Program-made: the position numbers and the translations under genes
Source: Salinicoccus kekensis
GTDB taxonomy: Bacteria; Bacillota; Bacilli; Staphylococcales; Salinicoccaceae
DNA length: 64,000 nucleotides
NCBI RefSeq assembly: GCF_900220995.1
Contig: NZ_OBQF01000001.1
Coordinates: 62,001 to 126,000 of the forward strand
Direction: 5' to 3'
Shown: piece after piece, positions 17,322 through 25,387 of the stretch
How the letters are laid out: every line of letters begins with the position of its first letter
How positions within the stretch are numbered: the first letter of the stretch is position 1
The notes under the pieces: generated by a model
The model's database searches: none
Told to the model about the DNA's origin: nothing
Seen by the model: the letters and a program-made list of their open reading frames with translations, nothing else

Positions 17322-18653
17322 GTGAAAGTCAAAAACCCCATCCCACGTGACAAAGGCGTCGACAACACACTCGATCTAATGCAGGAAGGGTTCAATTTCA
17401 TACCCGACCGCAGGAAAGAACTGGAGTCCGACATATTTAAGACGCGCCTGCTCGGTAGGAAAGCGATCTGCATCGCCGGGGAGGAAGCGGCTGAAATATT
17501 CTACGATGAATCGAAGTTCAAGCGTAAAGGTGCCATGCCGAAACCTTTGAAGAGCTCGCTGCTCGGTGAAGGCGGCGTCCACGGCCTGGATGGTGAAGAC
17601 CACAGGCAGCGCAAGCGGATGATCCTGTCCATGATGACGCCGGAACGGCTGGAGGACATGAAGCGGATTGCCGTGGAGGAACTGGATAAAAGGGCGGCGG
17701 AATGGGAAAATCAGTCCGAAGTCGTGATACTCGATGAGATACAGAAAGTGTTCGGCGTCACCGGCATGCGCTGGGCGGGGCTCCCGCTTGAAGGGGAGGA
17801 CATCGAGCAGAGAGTCGACGAGCTTGTGGACATGGTCGACTTCGGCGGTTCGGATGTTGCGAGGACGGCTGCGAGTTTCACGTCGGGCATGGCATCGAGG
17901 AAAAGCCATGAAAAATGGCTGAAGCAGCTCATCAAGAAAGTGCGTGCCGGCAAACTCGATGCACACCCGAGCACACCGCTCTACATTGTGGCGCACCATA
18001 CCGAAAATGACGGCAAGCCGCTCGATCTGCATTCGGCGGCGGTGGATCTGAACAATGCCTACCGGCCGCTGATTGCAGCCGCTTATTTTGTCGCGTTCGG
18101 CCTGCTCGCGATCCATGAGCATCCGGGCGTCGGGGAGAAGTTGAAATCCGATAAGTCCTACAGCAAGATGTTCACCCAGGAAGTGCGCCGCTATTATCCT
18201 TTCGCACCGGCGATGGTCGCAAAAGTGAAGAACAAATTTGAATGGAAGGGCCATAAGTTCAAGAAGAACCGTATGGTCATACTCGACCTGTTCGGCACGA
18301 ACCGGCATCCCGATGCATGGGAGGACCCTGATGAATTCAAGCCGGAGCGTTTCAGGGACTGGGACGAGAGTCCGTTCGCGTTTGTGCCGCAGGGCGGCGG
18401 TGACTTTTATGCCGGCCACCGCTGTGCAGGCGAATGGCTCACAGTCATGGTCATGCGCTCCACATTCGAATACATCACCAAATCAATGACCTACGACGTG
18501 CCGAACCAGGATCTGGAGTATGATATGACGAGGATCCCGGCCTTCCCGAAAAGCGGTTTCATCATCAACAATGTGAAGCGCACCGGTGTTGCGGCCGAAG
18601 ATCTGAAGATGGACGAGCAGAGTCCGACCGTGGTGAAGCACAGCGCTGAATAA
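17322..18653 (+). CDS. CYP152-family P450 fatty acid peroxygenase/decarboxylase (OleT/P450-BSbeta-like)
   Basis: 443 residues. CYP152 enzymes use H2O2 to hydroxylate fatty acids at alpha or beta carbons or, in OleT, to decarboxylate them to terminal alkenes. The heme ligand Cys lies in GHRCAGEW after FVPQGGGDF; NNAYRPLIA holds the Arg that binds the substrate carboxylate; EVRRYYPF is the K-helix ExxR. In GGVHGLDGEDH the residue aligned with position 85 of OleT is His, as in OleT, not Gln as in P450-BSbeta. The residue aligned with OleT Phe79 appears to be Leu. GTG 17322 follows TGGAG at nine bases; ATG 17307 is an in-frame alternative. It is preceded by a SigmaB-like promoter. Alignment to OleT is from memory. 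Confidence 0.93.
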   Translation: MKVKNPIPRDKGVDNTLDLMQEGFNFIPDRRKELESDIFKTRLLGRKAICIAGEEAAEIFYDESKFKRKGAMPKPLKSSLLGEGGVHGLDGEDHRQRKRMILSMMTPERLEDMKRIAVEELDKRAAEWENQSEVVILDEIQKVFGVTGMRWAGLPLEGEDIEQRVDELVDMVDFGGSDVARTAASFTSGMASRKSHEKWLKQLIKKVRAGKLDAHPSTPLYIVAHHTENDGKPLDLHSAAVDLNNAYRPLIAAAYFVAFGLLAIHEHPGVGEKLKSDKSYSKMFTQEVRRYYPFAPAMVAKVKNKFEWKGHKFKKNRMVILDLFGTNRHPDAWEDPDEFKPERFRDWDESPFAFVPQGGGDFYAGHRCAGEWLTVMVMRSTFEYITKSMTYDVPNQDLEYDMTRIPAFPKSGFIINNVKRTGVAAEDLKMDEQSPTVVKHSAE

Positions 18654-18662
18654 GGTGGAGCT

Positions 18663-18783
18663 GAGACATAACTTTATATGAAAAAATGAATCCGTACGTT
18701 TGCTTTCCTGGGGCATCGCGCAAGCCTGTAGTCTTGCGCAGATGCTGTTCCCCTGGGAGTCAAACGTACGGATTTTTCGTCTC
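18663..18783. repeat. Composite inverted-repeat hairpin element between convergent genes
   Basis: Outer arms GAGAC (18663) and GTCTC (18779), a 13-bp perfect arm ATCCGTACGTTTG (18690-18702) with its complement (18761-18773), and inner arms around GGGGCATC...GATGC...CCCC and CGCAAG...CTTGCG. Ts follow the 13-bp arm, so it can terminate the P450 transcript. The nested structure is larger than a normal terminator and resembles dispersed intergenic hairpins of Firmicutes. Confidence 0.75.
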
Positions 18784-18835
18784 ATTCATTCAATTTATAA
18801 TTTTTTAAGGACTTAGGTGCCAGCCCCTTTTCATT

Positions 18836-19852
18836 TTATATCCGGCTGATCATCTGTTCATTCATCTCCGAGAATTTCTCGTTATGGCTGGAGACGATGG
18901 CTTCATCCGCCGCTTCGCCGCCGCTGATGTACTGCTTCGCAAAATTTGCGGCCATCGCCGCTTCCGGGAAGCAGCTCGCAATCAGATGCACCCGGTTGTC
19001 GTAGGTGATCTGGTCGCCGCACGCATAAAGACCCGGGATGCCGGTGCCGACGGTGTTCTCGGTCTCAATCATCTGATGTTCGTTCATAGGAAGATTTTGC
19101 CCAAGCCTTTTGACGAATTCACAGTCGGCATCGAAGCCATGGTTGATGACGACGGCATCGGTTTTGATTTCAGTGCCGTCGGAGAGTCTCACACTTTGAA
19201 TTTCATCCTGGCTGCTGTTCGGCGTGAGCTTATCGATCGCAGCACCCTTGACCACACGGACGCCTTTCTCATCGAGCTTTCCGACCATCGCCTCATGTCC
19301 CTTCAATTCACTTTTCCGGCAGACGAGCGTGACGGAGCCTGCGATGCCGCTCAAGTCATGCGCCCAGTCGACTGCGGTGTTGCCACCGCCGGAGATGAGA
19401 ATTTCTTTATTCTTAAAAGACTTCAAATCCTTCACCGTATAATACAGGTTCGACATTTCAAACTTCTCGGCACCGTCGATATCGAGTTTCACGGGTGAGT
19501 AGATGCCGAGGCCGGTTGCGATGATGACGGATTTTGATGTGAAACCGCCGATTGAAGTCTCGGTCTTGAAGATATCCCCTTCCTTTGTAATATCGTGGCA
19601 CGTCGTGCTTGTGGAGACGTCGGGGCCGAAAGTATACGCCTGTTCGATCAGCTGGCGGACGATTGCGTCCCCCGTATTCGCCGGCATGCCGCCGATATCC
19701 CATATGAACTTCTCCCTGTATATGTTGAGCTTGCCGCCGAGTTCCGCGTGATGCTCAATCAGTTTCACCGACATGCCGCGGAGGCCTGCGTAAAATGCAG
19801 CGTAAAGGCCGGCCGGGCCGCCACCGACGATCAGCGTGTCATAAACTCTCAT
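18836..19852 (-). CDS. Ferredoxin/flavodoxin-NADP+ reductase (YumC-type, thioredoxin reductase-like)
   Basis: 338 residues. The FAD-binding GGGPAGLYAAFYAGLRG is at the N terminus, ISGGGNTAVDWAHDL is the NADPH-binding motif, and GLYACGDQITYDNRVHLIASCFPEAAMAAN closes the FAD site. There is no redox CxxC between the two nucleotide domains, which separates YumC-type reductases from thioredoxin reductase. It transfers electrons from NADPH to ferredoxin or flavodoxin, and in iron-limited Firmicutes also supports siderophore iron release. It diverges from the siderophore importer across one Fur-site region, so it may share iron control. It could also supply electrons to the convergent P450; that is inference. 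Confidence 0.92.
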   Translation of the reverse strand: MRVYDTLIVGGGPAGLYAAFYAGLRGMSVKLIEHHAELGGKLNIYREKFIWDIGGMPANTGDAIVRQLIEQAYTFGPDVSTSTTCHDITKEGDIFKTETSIGGFTSKSVIIATGLGIYSPVKLDIDGAEKFEMSNLYYTVKDLKSFKNKEILISGGGNTAVDWAHDLSGIAGSVTLVCRKSELKGHEAMVGKLDEKGVRVVKGAAIDKLTPNSSQDEIQSVRLSDGTEIKTDAVVINHGFDADCEFVKRLGQNLPMNEHQMIETENTVGTGIPGLYACGDQITYDNRVHLIASCFPEAAMAANFAKQYISGGEAADEAIVSSHNEKFSEMNEQMISRI

Positions 19853-19871
19853 TTATATTTCCCCTTTTGGA

Positions 19872-19934
19872 TTGTATTTTCACTTAATATGTTTTATTAT
19901 AACTACATTGAGAATGATTATCAATTGATAATCA
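19872..19934 (+). promoter_or_regulatory. Promoter with Fur box of the siderophore uptake operon
   Basis: TTGTAT (19872-19877), 17 bases, TATTAT (19895-19900). Just downstream, TGAGAATGATTATCA (19909-19923) matches the 7-1-7 Fur consensus with one mismatch, and 19915-19934 is a perfect 20-bp palindrome (TGATTATCAATTGATAATCA). The position lies at the expected transcription start, so iron-Fur should block initiation. Confidence 0.9.
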
Positions 19935-19968
19935 GCGCTTAAATAAAAAATCAGGGAAGTGTGTACAT

Positions 19969-20886
19969 ATGAATAGATTTGGTCTTTTATTTGCAGGTAT
20001 CATTTTTGCCTCGCTGCTCGCGGCATGCGGCGGGGAAGCGACGGGTGACGATGACGGCGGCACTGCCGAAATGCGGGAGTATACGACGGATGCGGGGGAG
20101 ACGATTGAAATCCCTGCAGAGCCGGAACGCATCGTCGTCATGGCATCAAGCTACTTCGGCAATTTCAAGCATCTTGATGCGAACATGGTCGGGGCGCATA
20201 CGGTCGTCACGCAGAGTGAAGTGCTTGAGCCGATGACCGAAGATGTTGAGATGATCGAGGAGGGGAACATCGAACAGATCATGAACCTCGATCCGGACCT
20301 GATCATCGCTTTTGAAACGGATGAGAATCTTGAGAAGTATGAAACGGTGGCACCGACGATTCCGGTGCAGTATGAAAAATGGAATTACCTGGACATCCAT
20401 GAGGAGTTCGGCAGCATCACAGGCAACGAAGAGGCGGCTTCTGAGTGGATGGCTGAATGGGAAAGCAAGCTTGCTGAAGACAGGGCGGCCGTTGAAGAAG
20501 CGGTCGGCACCGACGTGAGTGCAAGCGTGATCGAGCAGTATGCGAAGGACATCTACGTTTACGGCACGAACTGGGGCCGCGGCACGGAAATTATCTATCA
20601 GGAACTCGGCCTGGATGTGCCGGAAGCGGTCGAAGCGGATGTTGTCGAGACGGGCTGGAAGAACATCTCGGCTGAAGAGATCGACAAGTATGCGGGTGAC
20701 TTCATGTTCGTCGGCACGGGGGATTCCGGGGCGGACAATGCATACCGCGACACCAATGTATGGAAAGAGCTCGATGCGGTGCAGAATAACCGCGTGATCG
20801 AGTTTGATTCACCGACTTTCTACTATAATGATCCGTATTCACTTGAGCATCAGCGGGAATTCATCGTGGATGCGCTGACCGAATAA
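19969..20886 (+). CDS. Iron-siderophore ABC transporter substrate-binding lipoprotein
   Basis: 305 residues. The signal peptide ends in the lipobox LLAAC (residues 17-21 region), followed by a polar GDDDGG linker, so the mature protein is lipid-anchored outside the membrane. The rest matches class III binding proteins of the FhuD/FepB/YfiY type: IEIPAEPERIVVMASSYFGNFKHL, EQIMNLDPDLIIAF, and a late FMFVGTGDSG. These bind ferric siderophores, usually hydroxamate or citrate-hydroxamate types in this group. GGGAAGTG precedes ATG 19969. It is the first gene of a four-gene operon and lies directly behind the Fur-controlled promoter. Confidence 0.93.
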   Translation: MNRFGLLFAGIIFASLLAACGGEATGDDDGGTAEMREYTTDAGETIEIPAEPERIVVMASSYFGNFKHLDANMVGAHTVVTQSEVLEPMTEDVEMIEEGNIEQIMNLDPDLIIAFETDENLEKYETVAPTIPVQYEKWNYLDIHEEFGSITGNEEAASEWMAEWESKLAEDRAAVEEAVGTDVSASVIEQYAKDIYVYGTNWGRGTEIIYQELGLDVPEAVEADVVETGWKNISAEEIDKYAGDFMFVGTGDSGADNAYRDTNVWKELDAVQNNRVIEFDSPTFYYNDPYSLEHQREFIVDALTE

Positions 20887-20904
20887 ATACAGGCAGGTGG
20901 TTGT

Positions 20905-21714
20905 ATGACCAGTGTGACGATTGAAAATATGGATTTGACGATCGATAAGAAGGATATATTGAAGAACATCAACCTGGAGCTCATGAGCGGTAAGATCACG
21001 ACAATCATCGGACCGAACGGCTGCGGCAAATCGACGCTTTTGAAGACGGTGTCGAACATCATCCAGGCGGGTGAGGGATCGGTCTACATCAACGACCTCG
21101 ACATCCGCCGCATGAAATCGAAGGCACTCGCGAAGAAGGTCGCGATACTTTCGCAGAAGAACCGGCTGCAGTATGACTTGAAGGTGCGCGACCTTGTGAG
21201 CTTCAGCAGATATCCGTACCTGCGCAGGTTCCAGGGGCTCACTGCTGACGATCACAAAATCATCGACTGGGCGCTCCGGGAAACGGGTGCGGATGAATTC
21301 AGCGGCCGGATGATGAGCGAGCTGTCCGGCGGCCAGGCGCAGCGCGTGTGGATCAGTCTGCTCCTTGCCCAGGGGTCGGACGTGCTGTTGCTCGACGAAC
21401 CGACGACCTACCTCGATATCCACCATCAGCTGGAGACATTGAACATTATTCGGGATTTGAATAAAAAGACCCGTCAGACGGTCGTGATGGTTCTGCATGA
21501 CATCAACCAGGCGCTGAAGTATTCGGATGAAATCGTCGTGATGAACCGCGGTGAGATCGTGAGATGCGGCACACCGGCGGATGTCCTGACGAATGACATA
21601 CTGAATGAAGTCTTCAACATCAACGGCAGGATCACAACGGACCCGGTCACGGGGAAACCGGTGCTCTCGGACTATGAGCTGTTCTGCCGGACGGTGAACG
21701 GGCGGGCACTTTAA
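20905..21714 (+). CDS. Iron-siderophore ABC transporter ATP-binding protein
   Basis: 269 residues, a FecE/FhuC/YusV-type ATPase. Walker A is GPNGCGKST (about residue 35), the ABC signature is LSGGQAQRVW, Walker B is VLLLDEPTTYLDI, and the switch His lies in VLHDINQAL. It energises import through the two permease subunits encoded next. The gene starts 18 bases after the lipoprotein stop, behind CAGGTGG, and its stop abuts the start of the next gene. The set here is self-sufficient, with its own ATPase, unlike some Bacillus systems that share one ATPase. Confidence 0.95.
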   Translation: MTSVTIENMDLTIDKKDILKNINLELMSGKITTIIGPNGCGKSTLLKTVSNIIQAGEGSVYINDLDIRRMKSKALAKKVAILSQKNRLQYDLKVRDLVSFSRYPYLRRFQGLTADDHKIIDWALRETGADEFSGRMMSELSGGQAQRVWISLLLAQGSDVLLLDEPTTYLDIHHQLETLNIIRDLNKKTRQTVVMVLHDINQALKYSDEIVVMNRGEIVRCGTPADVLTNDILNEVFNINGRITTDPVTGKPVLSDYELFCRTVNGRAL

Positions 21715-22683
21715 ATGAAAGATGGCTGGCTGGTTCTCCTTCTATGCATTTTCGTCGGCGTATCCTTCTTTGCCGCCATGATGTTCGGGGTCGAGAATTA
21801 CTCGTTAGGTAAAGTGGTGGACACCCTGTCTCCGGGCGGTGAGCTTGACCGGGCCGGCGGCATCCTTTATGAGATCCGCCTGCCGAGGGTCGTTGCCGCG
21901 TTCCTGGCGGGACTGATGATCAGCATTTCAGGCCTCATCATGCAGACGGTCACGCATAATGATCTGAGCGAGCCGAGCATACTCGGCGTGAACGCGGGCG
22001 CGAATTTCGCGATTGTCGCAGCGACGCTCGTGCTTCCGGTATTGTCTTTTGCAGCGATGCTTACAGCGGGGTTTCTCGGCGGGCTCGTGGTCGGCGTGAT
22101 CATTTTATTCGTGACACGATTCAGGTCCCCGATCCACCTTATACTTGCGGGTGCGGGGATTTCACTGTTTTTATATGCCGTGACGGATTTCCTCGTGATC
22201 ACGAACAACCTCGGCCAGTATCTTGCTTTCTTCACGAGCGGCGGTGCGGCCGGGGTATCACTTGGACAGCTTGGGGTGATCGCCCCGGTTGCGGCCGTGG
22301 TGATCGTGATATTATATGTACTGTCAAAAGAGCTCGATGTGTTTTTATTCGGCGAGGAGATGGCGGCCTCGCTCGGGCAGAACCAGCGTATGTACCAGGT
22401 GATCACGCTTGTATGTGCGGTGCTGCTTGCATCGATGAGTGTCGCGATCGTCGGGAACGTCGTGTTCCTCGGCCTGCTTGTCCCGCATATCGTGAAGATG
22501 ATTGCAGGGTACATGCACCGCTGGACGATTCTTTATACGGGGCTTTTCGGCGGGGCGCTGTTCATGCTGTCGGATATGGCGGCGCGGATGCTGAATGAAA
22601 CGCCGGTCAACGCCATCATCGCGATGATCGGACTGCCGTTCTTCATCTACATCATCAGGACGCGGGGGCGGAAATATGCGTAA
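21715..22683 (+). CDS. Iron-siderophore ABC transporter permease (FecCD family), first subunit
   Basis: 322 residues, eight to ten membrane segments. FecCD marks: IRLPRVVAAFLAGLMISISGLIMQTVTHNDLSEPSILGVNAGAN at the second and third helices, and VVFLGLLVPHIVKMIAGYMHR, the cytoplasmic loop contacting the ATPase. The start codon follows the ATPase stop without a gap (TAA then ATG), pointing to translational coupling. It pairs with the second permease, which overlaps by eight bases. Confidence 0.94.
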   Translation: MKDGWLVLLLCIFVGVSFFAAMMFGVENYSLGKVVDTLSPGGELDRAGGILYEIRLPRVVAAFLAGLMISISGLIMQTVTHNDLSEPSILGVNAGANFAIVAATLVLPVLSFAAMLTAGFLGGLVVGVIILFVTRFRSPIHLILAGAGISLFLYAVTDFLVITNNLGQYLAFFTSGGAAGVSLGQLGVIAPVAAVVIVILYVLSKELDVFLFGEEMAASLGQNQRMYQVITLVCAVLLASMSVAIVGNVVFLGLLVPHIVKMIAGYMHRWTILYTGLFGGALFMLSDMAARMLNETPVNAIIAMIGLPFFIYIIRTRGRKYA

Positions 22684-23668
22684 TCCTTTGAAATTGGTCA
22701 TCATTACCGTACTGCTCCTGGTGACCGTCGTTTTGACGCTCGTCACCGGCACGTTCAGCTTGAGCCCCGGCGATCTTTTGGATTTAATTATGGGCCGGGC
22801 CGGGGCGGATGTGAATCTCGTGTTTTACGAATTCAGGATGCCCCGCGTTATTATCACCATTCTCTGCGGCGCGGCACTCGCCTTAAGCGGATTGATTCTT
22901 CAGGTGATCTCAAGGAATCCGCTCGCCGACCCCGGCATCATCGGTGTCAATGCGGGAAGCGGGTTCGGGGTTGTGCTGTTCCTCATGTTCGTAAGCGTCG
23001 GGGGCAGCAACAACCTGTATGCACTGCCGGTGATGAGCTTCATCGCGGGGCTCATCACGGTACTTCTGGTGTTCGTGCTCTCTTTCGTGCGCGGCAGCTT
23101 CAACAGCAACATGTTCATACTGATCGGGATCGCGGTTGCGATGGGGGTGACGGGCTTTTTGTACGTCTTCACCTCAACGTTCGATGACAGGCAGATGACG
23201 ATGCTGAACCAGTATCTCGCCGGGAACATCTGGGGGGACACATGGGCATTCGTCGTGGTCATACTCCCGTACATCTTAGTGGTTTCCGTCTTCGCCTGGA
23301 TGAAAATCAATGAAATGGCCATGCTGAACCTGGAGGATGATACACTCCGCGGGCTCGGCATGAACGTGAACGTCGAAAAGGTGCTCCTGATCATCTGTGC
23401 GGCGATGCTCTCAAGCGTTGCGGTCAGTGTCGCCGGTGCCATCAGCTTCATCGGCCTGATCGCGCCGCATATCGCAAGACTTTTATTCAAAGTGGAAATG
23501 AAATTCGTCTTCATCGGCACGCTCGGAATCGGGGCGCTGCTGCTCAGCGTCTCCGACCTTATCGGCAAGCTCCTGCTTGCACCATTGATCATTCCGGCGG
23601 GGATTGTCGTCGCACTGATCGGCGGACCGTACTTCATATATCTCCTTATGACGGCGCGGAAAGTATAA
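22676..23668 (+). CDS. Iron-siderophore ABC transporter permease (FecCD family), second subunit
   Basis: 330 residues with the same FecCD layout as its neighbour: FRMPRVIITILCGAALALSGLILQVISRNPLADPGIIGVNAGSG, and GAISFIGLIAPHIARLLFKVE as ATPase-contact loop. The two permeases form a heterodimer in the membrane. ATG 22676 lies inside the end of the first permease gene. The operon ends here; a stem overlapping the stop codon followed by six Ts acts as terminator. Confidence 0.94.
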   Translation: MRNPLKLVIITVLLLVTVVLTLVTGTFSLSPGDLLDLIMGRAGADVNLVFYEFRMPRVIITILCGAALALSGLILQVISRNPLADPGIIGVNAGSGFGVVLFLMFVSVGGSNNLYALPVMSFIAGLITVLLVFVLSFVRGSFNSNMFILIGIAVAMGVTGFLYVFTSTFDDRQMTMLNQYLAGNIWGDTWAFVVVILPYILVVSVFAWMKINEMAMLNLEDDTLRGLGMNVNVEKVLLIICAAMLSSVAVSVAGAISFIGLIAPHIARLLFKVEMKFVFIGTLGIGALLLSVSDLIGKLLLAPLIIPAGIVVALIGGPYFIYLLMTARKV

Positions 23669-23686
23669 ACTTTCCCGCTGTTTTTT
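23656..23686 (+). terminator. Terminator of the siderophore operon
   Basis: Stem GCGGAAAGT / ACTTTCCCGC with one bulged base and a T run; its left arm overlaps the last codons of the second permease. Confidence 0.75.
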
Positions 23687-23696
23687 CATGTCTCCG

Positions 23697-23722
23697 GTTA
23701 TAGTATGATGTAAACGGGGTAT
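23697..23722 (+). promoter_or_regulatory. Possible SigmaB-type promoter of the APC permease gene
   Basis: GTTATA (23697-23702), 14 bases, GGGTAT (23717-23722). The -10 is perfect; the -35 matches four of six positions. Weaker than the other SigmaB-type candidates. Confidence 0.4.
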
Positions 23723-23756
23723 AAGAAGTTAATCAAATTTATTGGGAGTTGGAATC

Positions 23757-25196
23757 ATGCAGAAAAGTATAAGTGGAATAGAGAGGCAGGAGCTTGACAA
23801 CACAATGTCGAAGCGCTTCATATGGGCTGTGGCCTACGGCTCGTCCATCGGCTGGGGTGCCTTCATACTGCCGGGCGACTGGCTGAATTCATCGGGCACA
23901 CTCGGTGCAACGCTCGGAATCACCATCGGGGGGCTCCTGATGCTGATCATCGCCGTGGCGTACGGTGCACTGACCGCAAAATTCCCGGTCTCGGGCGGGG
24001 AGTTCGCCTTCACCTACGCAGGTTTTGGAAAATATTTCAGTTTCATCGCTTCATGGTTTCTCGTGCTCGGTTACATATGTATCGTCGCCCTGAACGCGAG
24101 TGCATTCAGTCTTTTATTCAAATTCGTACTGCCGGATGTCCTCGAAGTCGGCTACCTGTATACGATCGCCGGCTGGGATGTCTACATTATGGAAGTGATT
24201 TTATCCACGCTGATACTTGTGATTTTCGCCTACATTTCATCGAAAGGATCGGGGTTATCCGGTAACCTGCAGTTCATTTTCTGCCTGTTCATGGGGCTCG
24301 TCGTTGCAGGATTGTTCGCAGCATCATTCTTTGCAGGGGACTTTTCGTTTGATAATGCACAGCCGTTGTTCAACGCCGAAAACGGCGTTTGGACATCAAT
24401 CATCCTGATTGTCGCAATTGCACCGTGGATGTACGTCGGTTTCGATAACATCCCGCAGGCGGCGGAGGAATTCAAGTTCCCGGCCGAGAAGACGTTCAAG
24501 CTGATCGTTTTCGGCATCATCGCTTCAATTCTGACGTATGTTGCGATGATCCTCATCACTTCATGGATCTATGCTGATCAGAACGCAATCGACGGCGCGA
24601 TGTGGGTGACTGGTTCCGTCATCAATTCATCGATGGGCGGCATCGGCATGACGCTGCTTGCGTTCGCGATTTCATTCGGGGTGTTCACGGGGCTGAACGG
24701 GTTTTATTTATCCTCATCACGCCTGATTTTCGCCCTCGGACGTGCGAATTTCGTACCTGAAATCTTTGCGAAGATCCACCCGAAGAATAAAACCCCGTAT
24801 ATTGCGGTTTGGTTCGTCCTGATCGTGACGCTCGCGGCCCCTTGGCTCGGGCGTACGGCACTGAGCTGGATCGTGGACATGTCCTCGGTCGGCGTATCGA
24901 TCGCATTCCTTGCGACCAGCCTGGTGGCGGTGAAATTCTTCAGGAACGGCGTGGAGAAGAACATGGTCTATACGGTCTTCGGCGTGCTCGGTGCGATCAT
25001 CTCGGTCGTGTTCCTGGTGCTGCTGCTCTATCCGGGATCGCCGGCATCACTGTCCGTGCCGTCCTACATCGCACTCGGTGCATGGATATTGCTCGGCGCA
25101 ATATTCTTCATGACACAGTTTAAGAAGATTAATGCGATGACCAAGGAAGAGCTGGACTTCCTGATATTGAAACAGGATAACGGTAAAAAAGAATAG
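23757..25196 (+). CDS. APC-superfamily amino acid permease
   Basis: 479 residues with twelve or more membrane segments. Helix 1 has the broken GSSIGWGAFILPGDWL typical of APC transporters, helix 3 has FPVSGGEFAFTYAGFGKYFSFIASW, helix 6 carries PWMYVGFDNIPQAAEEFKFP, and GFYLSSSRLIFALGRANFVP follows helix 8. These features fit the YbeC/YhfM-like branch of amino acid:cation symporters; the substrate cannot be named. ATG 23757 is preceded at eight bases by GGGAG; a TTG at 23742 is an unlikely upstream start. It is probably monocistronic, ended by a strong terminator. Confidence 0.9.
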   Translation: MQKSISGIERQELDNTMSKRFIWAVAYGSSIGWGAFILPGDWLNSSGTLGATLGITIGGLLMLIIAVAYGALTAKFPVSGGEFAFTYAGFGKYFSFIASWFLVLGYICIVALNASAFSLLFKFVLPDVLEVGYLYTIAGWDVYIMEVILSTLILVIFAYISSKGSGLSGNLQFIFCLFMGLVVAGLFAASFFAGDFSFDNAQPLFNAENGVWTSIILIVAIAPWMYVGFDNIPQAAEEFKFPAEKTFKLIVFGIIASILTYVAMILITSWIYADQNAIDGAMWVTGSVINSSMGGIGMTLLAFAISFGVFTGLNGFYLSSSRLIFALGRANFVPEIFAKIHPKNKTPYIAVWFVLIVTLAAPWLGRTALSWIVDMSSVGVSIAFLATSLVAVKFFRNGVEKNMVYTVFGVLGAIISVVFLVLLLYPGSPASLSVPSYIALGAWILLGAIFFMTQFKKINAMTKEELDFLILKQDNGKKE

Positions 25197-25207
25197 GTTG
25201 ATGAGTT

Positions 25208-25230
25208 GAGCGCCTGCGGGCGCTCTTTTT
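25208..25230 (+). terminator. Terminator of the APC permease gene
   Basis: Stem GAGCGCC / GGGCGCTC (first seven pairs) with a three-base loop and five Ts. Confidence 0.85.
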
Positions 25231-25265
25231 GTTGGAAAATTTAGGGGAGAGAGTGGTTAACAGGC

Positions 25266-25375
25266 ACTCGTGGGCGTGACGAATACCTAATGGGATTTCT
25301 GCAGGAACTCGTGGACGTGACGAGTACCTATTAAAGCTTCCATCACATGTTCGCGCGGGTCACGAGCATGCGCAG
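25266..25375 (+). repeat. Mixed 41-bp repeat array, three cores
   Basis: CTCGT cores at 25267 and 25308 (41 apart) are of the 13755-array type. The third core, TTCGC-N7-ACGAG at 25350 with CATG flanks, is of the 37965-array type, 42 bases on. It fills the convergent gap between the APC permease and diguanylate cyclase genes. Confidence 0.85.
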
Positions 25376-25387
25376 GGGAGGAATGGA

